Below, piece after piece: positions 20,771 to 31,700 of a DNA stretch of 64,000 bases. Origin of the DNA: Edaphochlamys debaryana (Eukaryota > Chlorophyta > Chlorophyceae > Chlamydomonadales); the NCBI GenBank assembly GCA_016858145.1, contig JAEHOE010000029.1:124001-188000 (forward strand), read 5' to 3'. The translations under genes and the position numbers were made by a program. The notes under the pieces are model-generated. The model worked only from the letters and a program-made list of their open reading frames with translations, was not told the DNA's origin and searched no databases. How positions within the stretch are numbered: position 1 is the first letter of the stretch; each line of letters begins with the position of its first letter.

Positions 20771-23700
20771 ATGAGTCTCGACAAGGTGGAGGTGACACAG
20801 GGTGAGCGGGTCTGGGGTCTGGGGGCTGGGGGCCAGCAGGGAAAGCGCGGGGGTCAGCTCATCAGCAGCTCGTGGTGGGTGCGCCAGGATCGACTCCAGT
20901 CGCAGGGCCTCTTCTGCATATGTGCAGGCGCTGCCAAGTGCCGGCCCTCTTGCTTCCTCGCTGCCTCCGTCCTGCTTCACTCATTCCCCGACCTCCTTCA
21001 ACCCCCACATGTTCTCTCCACCTTTCCAACTCGTCAATTCTCACTCTATCCACCCCCCCAGAGGTGCTTCTGGCCATGCTGAGTCACGCACACTCCACTG
21101 AGGCGGAGGAGGTCATGGGGCTGCTGCTGGGGGACATCACGGTGGGGGAGGGGGGTTGCGGGGGGTGGGAGCGGGGCGTGTGTGTGTTTCGTGACGCGTC
21201 GGTCATGGCACGGGCACGCCCCATACAGAATCACCGCCGGACAGCCTTGGTCATCGCAGACCATCTTTTGGCCTTCGCCGCCCCTCTGCGACGTGCTCTC
21301 TCTCACCTGCCCAACCCCGTCTCCCTCCCTCCGCAGGACACCCCGGGTGGCACCGTGTGTCGGGTGGCTCTGGCCTTCCCTCAGATCCGCACGGACCGCC
21401 GGAAGGTGGGACCGGCAGCTGGGGAGGAGGGGAGGGGGGCAGTGGGCAGTGGAGGGGCATTGTCCGGGGCCGAGCATGGAACGCGGCAGCAGTTGGGGCG
21501 GGCGAGTGCGGGGTTAGGGGTTGGAGTCCTTGGGGATGGGGGGCGTGGCAAGCCGGGCTGCGAGCGCCGGTCGGTCAGAGGCCCTGAGGGCTTGGGGGCC
21601 ACGCGTGTCAAAACACAAACTCAGCTCCCCGCACCTCGCCCGCCATTTCTCCCCCCCCTCCCTACCAGGACCGTGTGGAGACCTCCCCTGAGCAGATGGC
21701 CCGCTGTACGGCACACGCGGAGCGGCTGAGCAAGGAGAGCGGCTGCCGTACCCGCGTGGTGGGCACAGGGGGATGAGCCGGGTCGACCTTGGTGGCCGCT
21801 GGAGGAGGTTATTACCAAGAGGGGCCAGCTGGCTGGCTGGAGTTCTGGCGCAACGACTGGACCGGGCGCCCGCCTTGACGCGTTGTCCCCGAGCCAAGGC
21901 TACTGTAGTTATGTGCTATCCTGCCAGAGCGCCTCGCGCCGCCCTGCGCCCCCGCTCCCTCCATGACCCCCTCCCATCCCCTCCCCTCCCCGCCCCCCCC
22001 CTGTCAGGTGGGGTGGTACCACTCCCACCCCCACATCACGGTGCTGCCCTCCCACGTGGACGTACGGACGCAGGTGGGGCGGGGGGCGGGTGATGGGAAG
22101 ATGGAGGGGATGTAAGGGATCGGGTGGGCAGGGTTTACGGGGTCCCTGAGCCTGGCCTATCCGCCTGCCCCTCGCCCCCGCGCCTTGCCCACCCGATTAC
22201 AGCATTCGGCTGTGTACGACCGTGTATACAGCATTGTACGGCGGTGTACGGCAGGCGGTGATGCTGACGTGGCCCCCCTCCCTCTCCCCCTCTTCCCCCC
22301 AGGCCATGTACCAGCTGCTCGACCCGGGCTTCGTGGGACTGATCGTGTCGGCATTCAACAGGGACCCGGCCAGCCAGGTGGGAGGGGGGCAGGGGCTGGG
22401 GGTTGGGGCTTTGCGGGAGGGCGCTTCAAGGGGCCCCGCCGGCCGGGTGGGGAGGTGGACGAAGGTTGGGGGTGGGGGTTTGCTAGGGGCCGCTTTAAGG
22501 GACCCCGCCAGCCGGGTTGGCGGGGGGAGGCGTTGGGGGTTTGAGGGAGGGCTTTGAGGGAGGACGCTGGGAGTGGCCCGCGCCCAGCCGGCGAGCGAGG
22601 TTCGTGGTGATGTACAGCTGCACGGCATCGGAGGGCGAGCAGCAGTACAGGGGTGGGAGTTACGGGTGGATTGGTGGAAAGCGGCGAGGGGAGATGGACG
22701 CTCGCAAGTCTGGTCCTTGTGACGGGGCTACGGAAGGGCGGGTGCTCGACGACCTTGGGGTGGCTGACGCGTAGAGGGCACGAAAATGGATGGGCCGAAG
22801 TGCACTGCTCCACGCCACCCTTCCTCTCCCTTCTTTTTCCGTCTCCTCCCTCCCGGCTCGACCCTCGCCAGGCCGCCACGGTGCAGCTGACCGCATTCCA
22901 GGCCCTGCCAGCGCCGGTGACAGCGGGGGAGATTGCCGGCGAGGCGGCGGGCGGAGGTGGGTGGGTGGGAGCCCTCGCCCCCCCCTCCCTCCCGCTGTGC
23001 GCAATCTGGGCGGTAGCCGGGGCGCTGCGCTGGGCCGCGCTGCCTTGGGGTTTGACGAGCGCGGTCATGCCCCTAGACATGCCCCCAAGCCTCCTTTTAT
23101 GCCCAATCCTCCCCACCCATTTCCTTTTCAGACGCCCTGAATCTTGACAACCCTACGTTTTCCGCACCTCTCCCCTTCACCTCCCCCCCCCCAGGCCCCC
23201 TCGTCCGCAAGGAGGTGCCGCTGGCAGTGGTGCCCTCCGCCACCCCCCTGGAGCGGTCCTTCTCTGACGCCATGGTCGTACAGGTAGTTAGCGGCGGTTG
23301 GCGGTTAGCGGTTGGTGGTTGGTAGGTCGTCCTTGGGCTCATAGCAGCAGTCCGGCCCCCCCGACCTCAGCTCCCCCGACCTCAGCTTCGCGCTGCTGCC
23401 GCTGAAGCCGCCCCCGGAGCAAAACCCCCTCCTTCCCTCCCCGACCCTCCCCATCCTGGCTCAAGCTGAACGCTCCCCCTCCCTCCCCGACCCTCCCCTC
23501 CCCCTCCCCCACCCCCGCCCCCAGCGCATCCTGCTGATGGAGGAGGCCGAGGTGCACCGCAAGGCCCTGGCGGCGGCTGCGGGGGCGGCGGGGGCCCCGG
23601 GGGGTGGCGAGCTGGCGGCGGTGCACCACGCGGGTGTCTACCAGGTGGGGGGGTGGATGGGGATTGTGTGGGGTCTGGGTGGAGGCTAGGGCCTGGGGCT

Positions 23701-24437
23701 CGGGGAGCAGCGTTGGGCCGGCGGGGCCGCTGGGCCGGCGGGCCGTGTAGGGCAGAGCCAGGATGCCCAGGGTAGCGGCGCTGCCGCCGCCTCCACCCAC
23801 CCGACTCCACGAGGTCGCCCACCCTTTTGCGGACAGCTTGGGCTGCACGCTAACGCTCCCTCTCCGTCCTTCCCTTCCTCGTTTTAGCCCACCTGGCCCG
23901 CCTGAATGAGACGCGCCTCCTTCCACCCTTCACCCCTCCACCCGCCACCCCCCCTCCCCCCCTGAGTGCCCTGACCCCCCTCCCCCCTGACCTCCCCCCT
24001 CCCCCCTGTAGGCCCACCTGGCCCGCCTCATCGAGACCTCCCTGGCGCCCTCCCTGGCCGCCATGGGCGCCCTGGTGGAGCAGCAGCGGCTGCAGGTGGG
24101 AGACGGGGTGCTGGCCCTGCCTTGGGAGGGAGGGCCGGGGGTGTAGGCGTGGGCTTGAGCACGGTTCGGGGGTTGAGACTTTAGGCCTAAGGCTGTCATG
24201 GTAAAGAGGCAGCTGCTGTCGGCACTCGGCAGCAGCCCTGCCGGCGGCAGCTACAGGGGACGTTGGAACCCTGCAGCAACCATCAATTAAAACCATGCAA
24301 CCATAATTGAAACCATACACGAACTGGTCCCGCCCCGCCGCTCGCAGGCTGCTCAGCTGCGGGAGCAAGTGGCGGCGCTGGAGGCTGCGGCCGCCGCCCA
24401 GGGGCACGAGCCGCCGCCGCCGCCTGTGCCGGCGTGA
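20771..24437 (+). CDS. BRCC36: BRCC36-like JAMM/MPN+ deubiquitinase
   Basis: The exons are 20771-20801, 21062-21141, 21337-21405, 21669-21758, 22008-22073, 22303-22377, 22872-22956, 23195-23283, 23525-23644, 24012-24095 and 24348-24437, giving 293 codons; every junction is in phase. The protein opens MSLDKVEVTQEVLLAMLSHA. The catalytic Glu is at about residue 27 (EEVMGLLLGD) and the zinc site is H95-S-H97...S105-x2-D108 in WYHSHPHITVLPSHVD, a complete H-x-H-x7-S-x2-D JAMM motif. DVRTQAMYQLLDPGFVGLI is the BRCC36 family signature. The C terminus carries helices (RLIETSLAPSLAAM; QLREQVAALEAA) where family members pair with Abraxas-type scaffolds. Known members cut Lys63-linked ubiquitin in DNA-repair (BRCA1-A) and BRISC complexes. 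It is an active-type enzyme by motif, with a length close to animal and plant orthologues. Confidence 0.9.
22361..22521 (+). repeat. Exon 6 donor edge amplified into the intron (BRCC36 gene)
   Basis: A unit of about 70 bases that begins in the last bases of exon 6 (GGGACCCGGCCAGCCAGGTG) recurs at about 22430 (GGGGCCCCGCCGGCCGGGTG) and 22499 (GGGACCCCGCCAGCCGGGTT). Each unit is followed by a G-rich tail with GGGGGTT or GGGGTTTG. The later copies have lost the CAG|GT donor. Confidence 0.75.
23887..23914 (+). repeat. Decayed copy of the 5' edge of exon 10 (BRCC36 gene)
   Basis: TTTTAG then CCCACCTGGCCCGCCTGAAT precedes the true exon (GCCCACCTGGCCCGCCTCAT at 24012) by 125 bases. An acceptor-like TAG is kept, but the copied frame meets a TGA at once. 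Confidence 0.75.
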
Positions 24438-25736
24438 GGGGGCTGCCGGGATTGGGGGACCCCGAAGAGAGCGAGGCCCCACCTGATGGCGCTCGCCGGG
24501 GGTGGTGCAGCGGGCTCCTCAGTCACCAGAGGGCCTCGAGGGCCAAGCTGGGGTGCTGGCGGGCACGGCTGGGGGGCGTGAAGCGCCGGAGGTTGGCCAG
24601 GGCATGGCATGACGCAACCGCCGCCGCCGCCGCAGCCGGTGCATCTGGCGTGGTGGGTCCTTGCGGCAAGAGGGGGCTTGCGGCGTACAGTCAAGGGCGC
24701 TTGGGGCATGAGGCTCGTGCGGCGCAGAGAGGCCTGCCGCTTGCGTCCTGGAGGCAGGGGACGCAGCAAGCCGCCTGCGGAGAGCCCTGGCTGCAAGCCC
24801 TCGGGCGTGGGAGGTTGGCCTCGACGGAGGCTGGCCCCAACGGAGGCTGGCCCCGGGGGAGGCGTCGGTCGACGCCTGATGGGCGGACCCATGGCATTCC
24901 CGGGCGCAGCGCGCCCGTAGCGCCGGGGGAGGGCCGCGGCGGCCGAGGGCGTGTGCGGGAAAGCGCCATCCCCAGCAGAGGCAGACCGGAGGGGCGTGCG
25001 GATGGCAGTCCATATGGCGGTCTAGAGGGCATTCTAGGACGGGAAGCGTGCAGTAGTGTGCAGTGCGTTGACGCGGGCGGATGGCGGCGCATGGCTGTAC
25101 ATGACGACGGCGGCAGGGATTGTTGGTTGCAGCTGGGCAAGCCAAAGCTCTGGTTGCAGTGCTGTGCGGGGGCTGTGCGTGCATGAGGAGGGTTGGCACA
25201 CATGTTGAGTGCGTGCATGGCTTGAGGGGACCTACAGGCTGGGCTTGTGCAGTTTGGGTGGCATTAGGGCTTGGCTAGCAACTTGGAAACGAGCTCGGCC
25301 TTGCTCCATTTCGTCGGCCGCCGGGCACGCTTGCTGTCAAGAGCGATGGCACACGTCAGGGGTGCGAGAGGGGAGCGAGCGAGGAGGGACCTGCTGTGTG
25401 TACTGTCTGGTACTGTGTAGTCTAGCCGCAGTCTCTAGCCGCGCGGCGAGCGAGGTATAGTCCTCCTCCTCCTCCCCTTTGGCGTGGCCCAAGCGATGGT
25501 TAGTGACTTGGCGGCTACGTGCCTGGACGCCCCCACCCCCGTCGCCTGTGTGCGTGGACTCTCCCTCTCTCCCGCCAAGAGTCCAAACGTTAAAACCGCC
25601 ATCTACCCACGTGGCCCGTACGCTCGACGCAGGTTACAGCCGCGTCGGATGCGCAAGTCGGACGCAATGCATAGCATCATTTGCGGGTTGCATTATGCTT
25701 TGTACTGCCTCGGTTGGTTAGAGCCGGCGCAAGACC
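24438..25736. other. 3' UTR and spacer
   Basis: No convincing gene is seen. A 250-codon open frame at 24434-25186 has the Arg/Gly/Ser-biased composition of non-coding GC-rich DNA. A short tandem (ACGGAGGCTGGCCCC) lies at about 24820-24855. GC content falls after 25200, towards the promoter of the next gene. Confidence 0.5.
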
Positions 25737-28700
25737 ATGCACACCGACGACTTGACGCTGCGGGAACGCGCCCGGCAGCCTCGTTGCAACCTCTTGCATG
25801 ACTCAGGGCTAAGCTTCAAGCTTCTCGCCGTGGCGGCGCTATGGCTGGGACCTGCGGCCCACGGCCAGTGTGAGTCGATTGCGCCAGAACATCCGGCGGG
25901 CAACGGCCCGGGTGGCCCCGAATGGTACATCGAAAGCATGTTACAATGCACTCGAGCGAGGTTATGTAGAATTCCCACGATGTGCCTTGTGGAGCTGAGC
26001 GCTCGTCGTCAACTCGACTACGGTTGGTCGGCATGCAGCCATGGCGCGCGGCTGGCGCGCACGCACGGGCTCGCGCTTGCAACCTCTAAAACTGCTTGAA
26101 GGTGATAGCATTTCCAACTTAGGTTGCTATCAACTTAGGTCACCGCTCGTCAACCACTGTCTGGACGCACCTGGAGCGTGCCCAGCCTGCCTCGGCGGCC
26201 AGCCGGTCGACCCCGTCCTGAAGCCATGCCGTCGAGGCCCCCGCCCCTAGCATTCCCAGCTGCGGCTGCTGGCTGCTGCGGCGCGCAGCAGTCCCGAGCC
26301 AGTCCCCCCCCCCCGCCCCGCGGCCCTCTGGCGGCGCTGCTGCCAGGGCGGGGGCCCAGCAGGACCTGCGCGCGCGCTTCACTCTGTCGTTTCCCACCGG
26401 GCCCCGTCTCCACAGCTCCGCACTATTGCTGAGTGGTGACGATAGCGAGCTATCTACGAGCAGGCCAGGAGAGCAGGCAGGCAGTTCCAGCACAGAGGGC
26501 CCAGGCATGCATGCAAGGCAAGGCGCCGCCAGGGCTAGCTTGGACGGAGGGCCAGCCGCTTTAGTGCGAGGGCACATGCCAACCTTGATTTGACAGCTCG
26601 CGCTCCATGTGCATGTCCGCTTCCCCATCCTCCATCTCCTCCTGCATGCTGCTCCTACTGCTTCTTCCCCCAACTCCCATCCAGGCTACACTGTCGCCGG
26701 TTACTCGGAAACCACTAGCGTTGGTTGGGACCGGACGTATCCTGGCAGTGAGACCATTGCAGCTGCATCAGCCGATGCAGCGAGGAGGGCCTGTGACAGG
26801 TAGGTGTCTGTGTGTGCACGCTTGCGAGTCTGGGTGTGAGATGGCACACTTGCTCTGCTGGGAGCTTGGCGAAGGAGCCGGAGGGGGCCGGCAACCCGCT
26901 CATAGCCGAGGGAGTCCTTTCGGGATCTTAGGCCCCGCCCGGGTTACCCGGGTCCACAAAGCAAACCGACAGGCTTACTTGCCCCTTGCGCTTGGCCCTA
27001 TTGACCGTCTCCCAAGCCTGCGCCATCTTCTACTCTTAAAGTTGATCCCAAACACACATGTGCAGGAGCTACGCGGAGCTACGTCACACCCTCTGGGTCT
27101 GGCCGGGCTTTCTACTTGCTTACGGGTTCCTCGATACCCAACACATGTGCAGGACTCCTTCATGTCTACTGTGGAGCTCCGAGGGAGAGTACTACATTGG
27201 TGTAACCTACTCCAGCGTCGGTGGGCTGTACGGCCTATGCACGTGGGCAAAGAACGCAGGTCTGTCATGCGGGGCACGTGAGCGCACTACCGGTACTGTC
27301 GGCTAGATGGCCGTACCGATGCGGGACGCGGCGTAGCAACCTGGTCGACGGCGCGGCACTTGATTGGCATGGGTTCCGTACCGCATGCAGGCGCCGTCGG
27401 CAAGCCACCCAGGCCTCCTCCCAGGCCCCCCGCACCGCCATCGCTGCCGCCACGTCCACCGCCCAGCCCCAGACCCATCCCCCCTTCGCCAAAGCCTCCC
27501 CGACCCCCTCCTCCTCCTGTACCGCCCGCGCCACCACCGGTTCTACCACCGGCCCCGCCGCCAGACCCTCCGACGCCCCCCGCTCCACCCCCTTCGCCGT
27601 TCTCCTTGGGCCCTAATGGTACGTAACTTGTGTGTGCCGCAGCACCTATGCCGTGTGGGCCGAGACCCGGCCTGAGCGTCACCTGCTCAACCGGTGTAGT
27701 TATACCTTTTCCCATTTGGAAGCATGCCCGGTGTCGAATTGCACTGCAGCCAAGGTCCCCCGTCCCTTCCTGGTTACCCTCGTACATAGGCTTGGCCACG
27801 GTTCTGCCTGCGGACTTGAGGCCCGAGTGTGCGCACTTCGACTCGGCCAGAAACGTCATGCTGTCTCGGTTAGACAGCAGGGAAGCGACGGGCTGGAGGG
27901 ACCTGGAGGTGAATACGGCCGGGATGCAGATTGATTGCGAGTGTGATACAGGGGCGTGTTTAGTTGGGACTACCTGGACGAGACCTGGACGAGACGGGCT
28001 TGATGCCACGTACAGCAACGGGGTGCTGGACCTGACCTCTGTTGCCGGAGTCACGAATGACCTTCGGAACTGGAGCACCAGCCCCACAGCCGCCTTCACA
28101 GTCGTCGTGATTCAGTCGCTCAAGACACAGAGCATTGACTGGGCAGCCAACTACCTGGTTGCCGAGCTGAGCTGCTCCGCGGCTCCCAGCACGAGCGGCT
28201 TCCTGTTTGGCACCCGGGAGTCGTACATCTCAGGATCTTCCCCCTGGCAGATGGCTTTCCGCACGTCCAAGCCTGTGCCCGTGGAGCCAGGGTGGACGCT
28301 GCATGCATTTGCCAGGAGCCTTGGAGGCACGGATGGAGCGTACTACTATGCCGGAGCGAGCGGAGGTATAGCTCTCCGTGACTCCTTCACCAACCAGCCT
28401 CGGATCTCGGTCGGGCCCGACCGCCTCACTGTTGAATCCTCATCTTGCATGAGCACGGCAAAGAGCCGTACCCTTTTAGGAGCGGTGCTGATCTACAACA
28501 GGGCCCTCAATGTCACGGACCTCAAGCGCATTCATGAGGCCTACGCCCCCCGCTTTGCCTGGACGATTGGAGGTGAGCCCCGGTACCTACCCCTCCAGGT
28601 CTTCCAGGTAGGTCTGCACTGTTGACCAGGGCCCGTCCATCCGTCGTCCTTGCCGTGCTTTCCTGTACACCTACCCGCTTCTGGCATCACCCCCACAACG

Positions 28701-31700
28701 CAGCTCGCGCTGTGGAGTGTGGCAAGTGGACCAAGGGCGGCCCTGGCGAGACCCGGCTGCAGACCGACTGCGGTGCGTGCTGCGGGGGATGCATGCATGG
28801 GGCGCGCTTGACCACAAAACCGAGCATGCGCGCAACGCTAACGCGCTGCATTTGCCAAGTCTCAATAATCATCCCCTTTGTTGCTATGCCCACCAGACGG
28901 CGACGGGCTCCTGGATGCGGTCTTGTTTGACGTCACCGGAGCCCGGGGCGTGGCCCTAAGCTCCAGGGGGTGCAGCACACGGGACGAGGACACGGGCTAT
29001 CCCGACGCGCCCGTGTCCTCCTGCCCTGCCGTGTTCGCGAGCCTCTGCCCCAAGCCGTCCGGAAATTGGTGCTCAGGCGGGAAGGTCCTGCAGCTGGACT
29101 GCGGTGAGTGCCGTACATAAGTACATGGGTGTCGTACGCTCGGTTAAGGGAAGGTCCGCGGATTGAAGGGTTGATGTGTGCACTGTCAGCCTCCTACCTC
29201 CCACTGAATGCAAAGACACGCGAACTTAACCTTTAGGCCCTAAGAACTTGTCGTAAAACCGTATCGTTGATTACAGATGCTGATGGCGCCAAGGACCTGG
29301 CCTGTGTGATGGAGGAGGACCGTGGCATTGTCATGGTGGTCCGCTCGGGACTGGGCTGCTTTGTTGGGACCGCAGACTCCTACTGTCCGCCCCTTACCTC
29401 AGCAGGTGAGTGGCGTCCGCTTCAAGGCTTGATCACCTCTTTGGGGCTGGATCTTGGCGTGCCACCCTCGGTGCCATCCCTGCAGTGGGCGGGGTGTTAT
29501 GGCGCCAGCAAATCCTTGCGCTCCACGTCCAGACCGAGGTACCACAAGCGTCAGTTTCTTTTATCCTACAGTATGTCATTGAGAGCGGGGAAACTTATCG
29601 ACCCGGCGCGAACTCGACATGTTTGCACGCGGTTGCACCAACGCGCACCCAGAGCCCGAGGAGCGAAGCAGATATGCATCTCAAGCGTTATTATACACTG
29701 TGAAGATAAGAGCGAGGTAGTCACGACAAGTTTGCGCGCAGCGAAACCGCAATGCTGCGGTGGAGACCTCGAACTGAGGATGTTGCTTGTAGAACCTTAT
29801 ATAGACTACATATACCTTCTGTGCAGTGAAATTGCAACATCCTGTCGCGGGCCGGTGCGGTGCGGCAATAATGAGAACCTTGTATAAGTTACATGTACCT
29901 TCTGCAACATCCTGTCGCGGGCCGGTGCGGTCATAGAGAGTTCCACCCGCGACCAACGCCCTGTCCACACGAAGCTCCGCTCGGAGCACTCCGCACGTCC
30001 CTCGCGCTGCACCGTGATGCATGCCTGGCTATCTCAGGGTGCATGTCGTATCTTGACCAGCCAGACGCTCCCTCCTTGAACCCCACCCCCACCGCCTTCA
30101 CAGGTTCGTGCCCGTACCCCGCCGGGTCTCTCTGCAGCCAAAGGCTCATGTTGAGCGTTGACTGCGGTGAGTGCAAGTCGCACGGGTGTCAGATGATGTG
30201 GGTAATGTGCTTGGTTGCCTGGACTGCTGCAGGGCTACCCTAGCCTTGGTAACCTTGATAACCGTAACCTTGGTAACGACACACCGGACACGCTACCTAC
30301 CACCCCCCACCGCCCTCTATGCTGCTCTCACCCTCCCCAGACGCGGACGGCGTCAAGGACTGGGTGTGTCTGGGAGACAGCGGTCAGCGCGGGGTCGTGA
30401 GGTCCAGGGCGGGCTGCAACGCCTCCCCCGCGGGCAGTGGCTTCCCTTCGGCACCTGACAGCGCCTGCCCCATACTGTTCGGCTGGCCTGGAAGCCCCCG
30501 GCCCCAGTCCTCGGTGTTTACAATGAAGGACCCCCCTGGGGTCACAGCGCTGAACGCTGGGGCCAAGCGACCCACCTCACGAGCTTGCCCCCTGCAAGCC
30601 AGAACGCAAGTCCCTGTCATAACTTGCACTGACCACACTCAGGTCCCACCTTAGTCCTTGGCACGCAATGACCATGCTCAGCGTGTATCGATGGCCCCTC
30701 CTCGGCCGCGCCTCCTACCAGTAACCGTTCACCGTTCATCATGTGCTCACGCTGTTGGCCGTACACCTCTCGATCCTGGCTCTCCCGACCCCACATTCAC
30801 TCCCACTCTGCGGCTCCCTCCCGTTTGTTATGCGCCGCAGAGGACTATGTCCCCTTTCCGCAAGGTGCACATCCCATCAAACGCCACGTGTAGCTCACCC
30901 GGTCCCCGCCCCCAGGGGCCCCGAACGCCACCCTCACTGCCTGGCATCCCGCCTCCGCCACCCCCAATAGGTACGCACTGTACGCAAAGGGATGGGAGTG
31001 AACCTGGGCCAGCCGTTGAGGATGCCCCGAACGGTGCCCAATGCATGGTTGGGCCCCTCGTGCGTAACGCCCCTGCCTCATGCACTGTTCGTTGAGGTCT
31101 GTTTGTCCTGCTGCTGGCCCTCCATCTGCCTCAATGCCTGCGCAGTGTGTCCCGCGGTCTTCGGCTACTCCGCACAGCCCAGCTCAGACCACGAGGGCGA
31201 CGATTTGGGGAAAGCCGCGGGGCCGCCGCAGGTGGCCTGCAGTGTCATGGAGCAGTGCGCCGGCTTCGTGAGCTCCGGCATGCTGAAGAGCTCGGTTCAG
31301 GGCACGGCGCCCGCCCTGACATTGTGTCTCTACACCAAGGTCTTCCCAACACGTAAGGCCATGATGAGCGACTCGGGTTCAGGGACGCACTCCATCTTGA
31401 CCATGATGACCGGTTCTGATAAACTCAAAACCTGCACTGCTTGGCCTACTAGCTAGCCGTAACCCCAGCCTGTGCATGCGGGGCCCCTGCTGCTCACGCA
31501 CCCCTCTGCTGCGAGCCATGAAGTGAAACCCATGTTACATACCCCCTGTGCCCCTCACCCTCAACCCCCTGCTTAAGACACTGGGCGTCACGGCCACCGA
31601 GGCAAAAGCCTGCTGCCACAGCCTGCACCGGCACGCGGTGAGCCGCCTCAAGAGCATCGTGAAAACCTACAGGACCCTCCGGCCAGGATGAGCACAAAGG

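Noticed and set aside
22590..22652. A possible extra BRCC36 exon (RFVVMYSCTASEGEQQYRG)
   Set aside because: Direct joining of exons 6 and 7 already gives the family sequence (SAFNRDPASQAATVQLTAFQ), and the candidate would break it.
24434..25186. A 250-codon frame after the BRCC36 stop
   Set aside because: Its composition is typical of non-coding GC-rich DNA, with no splice logic and no recognisable motif; it is best read as 3' UTR.
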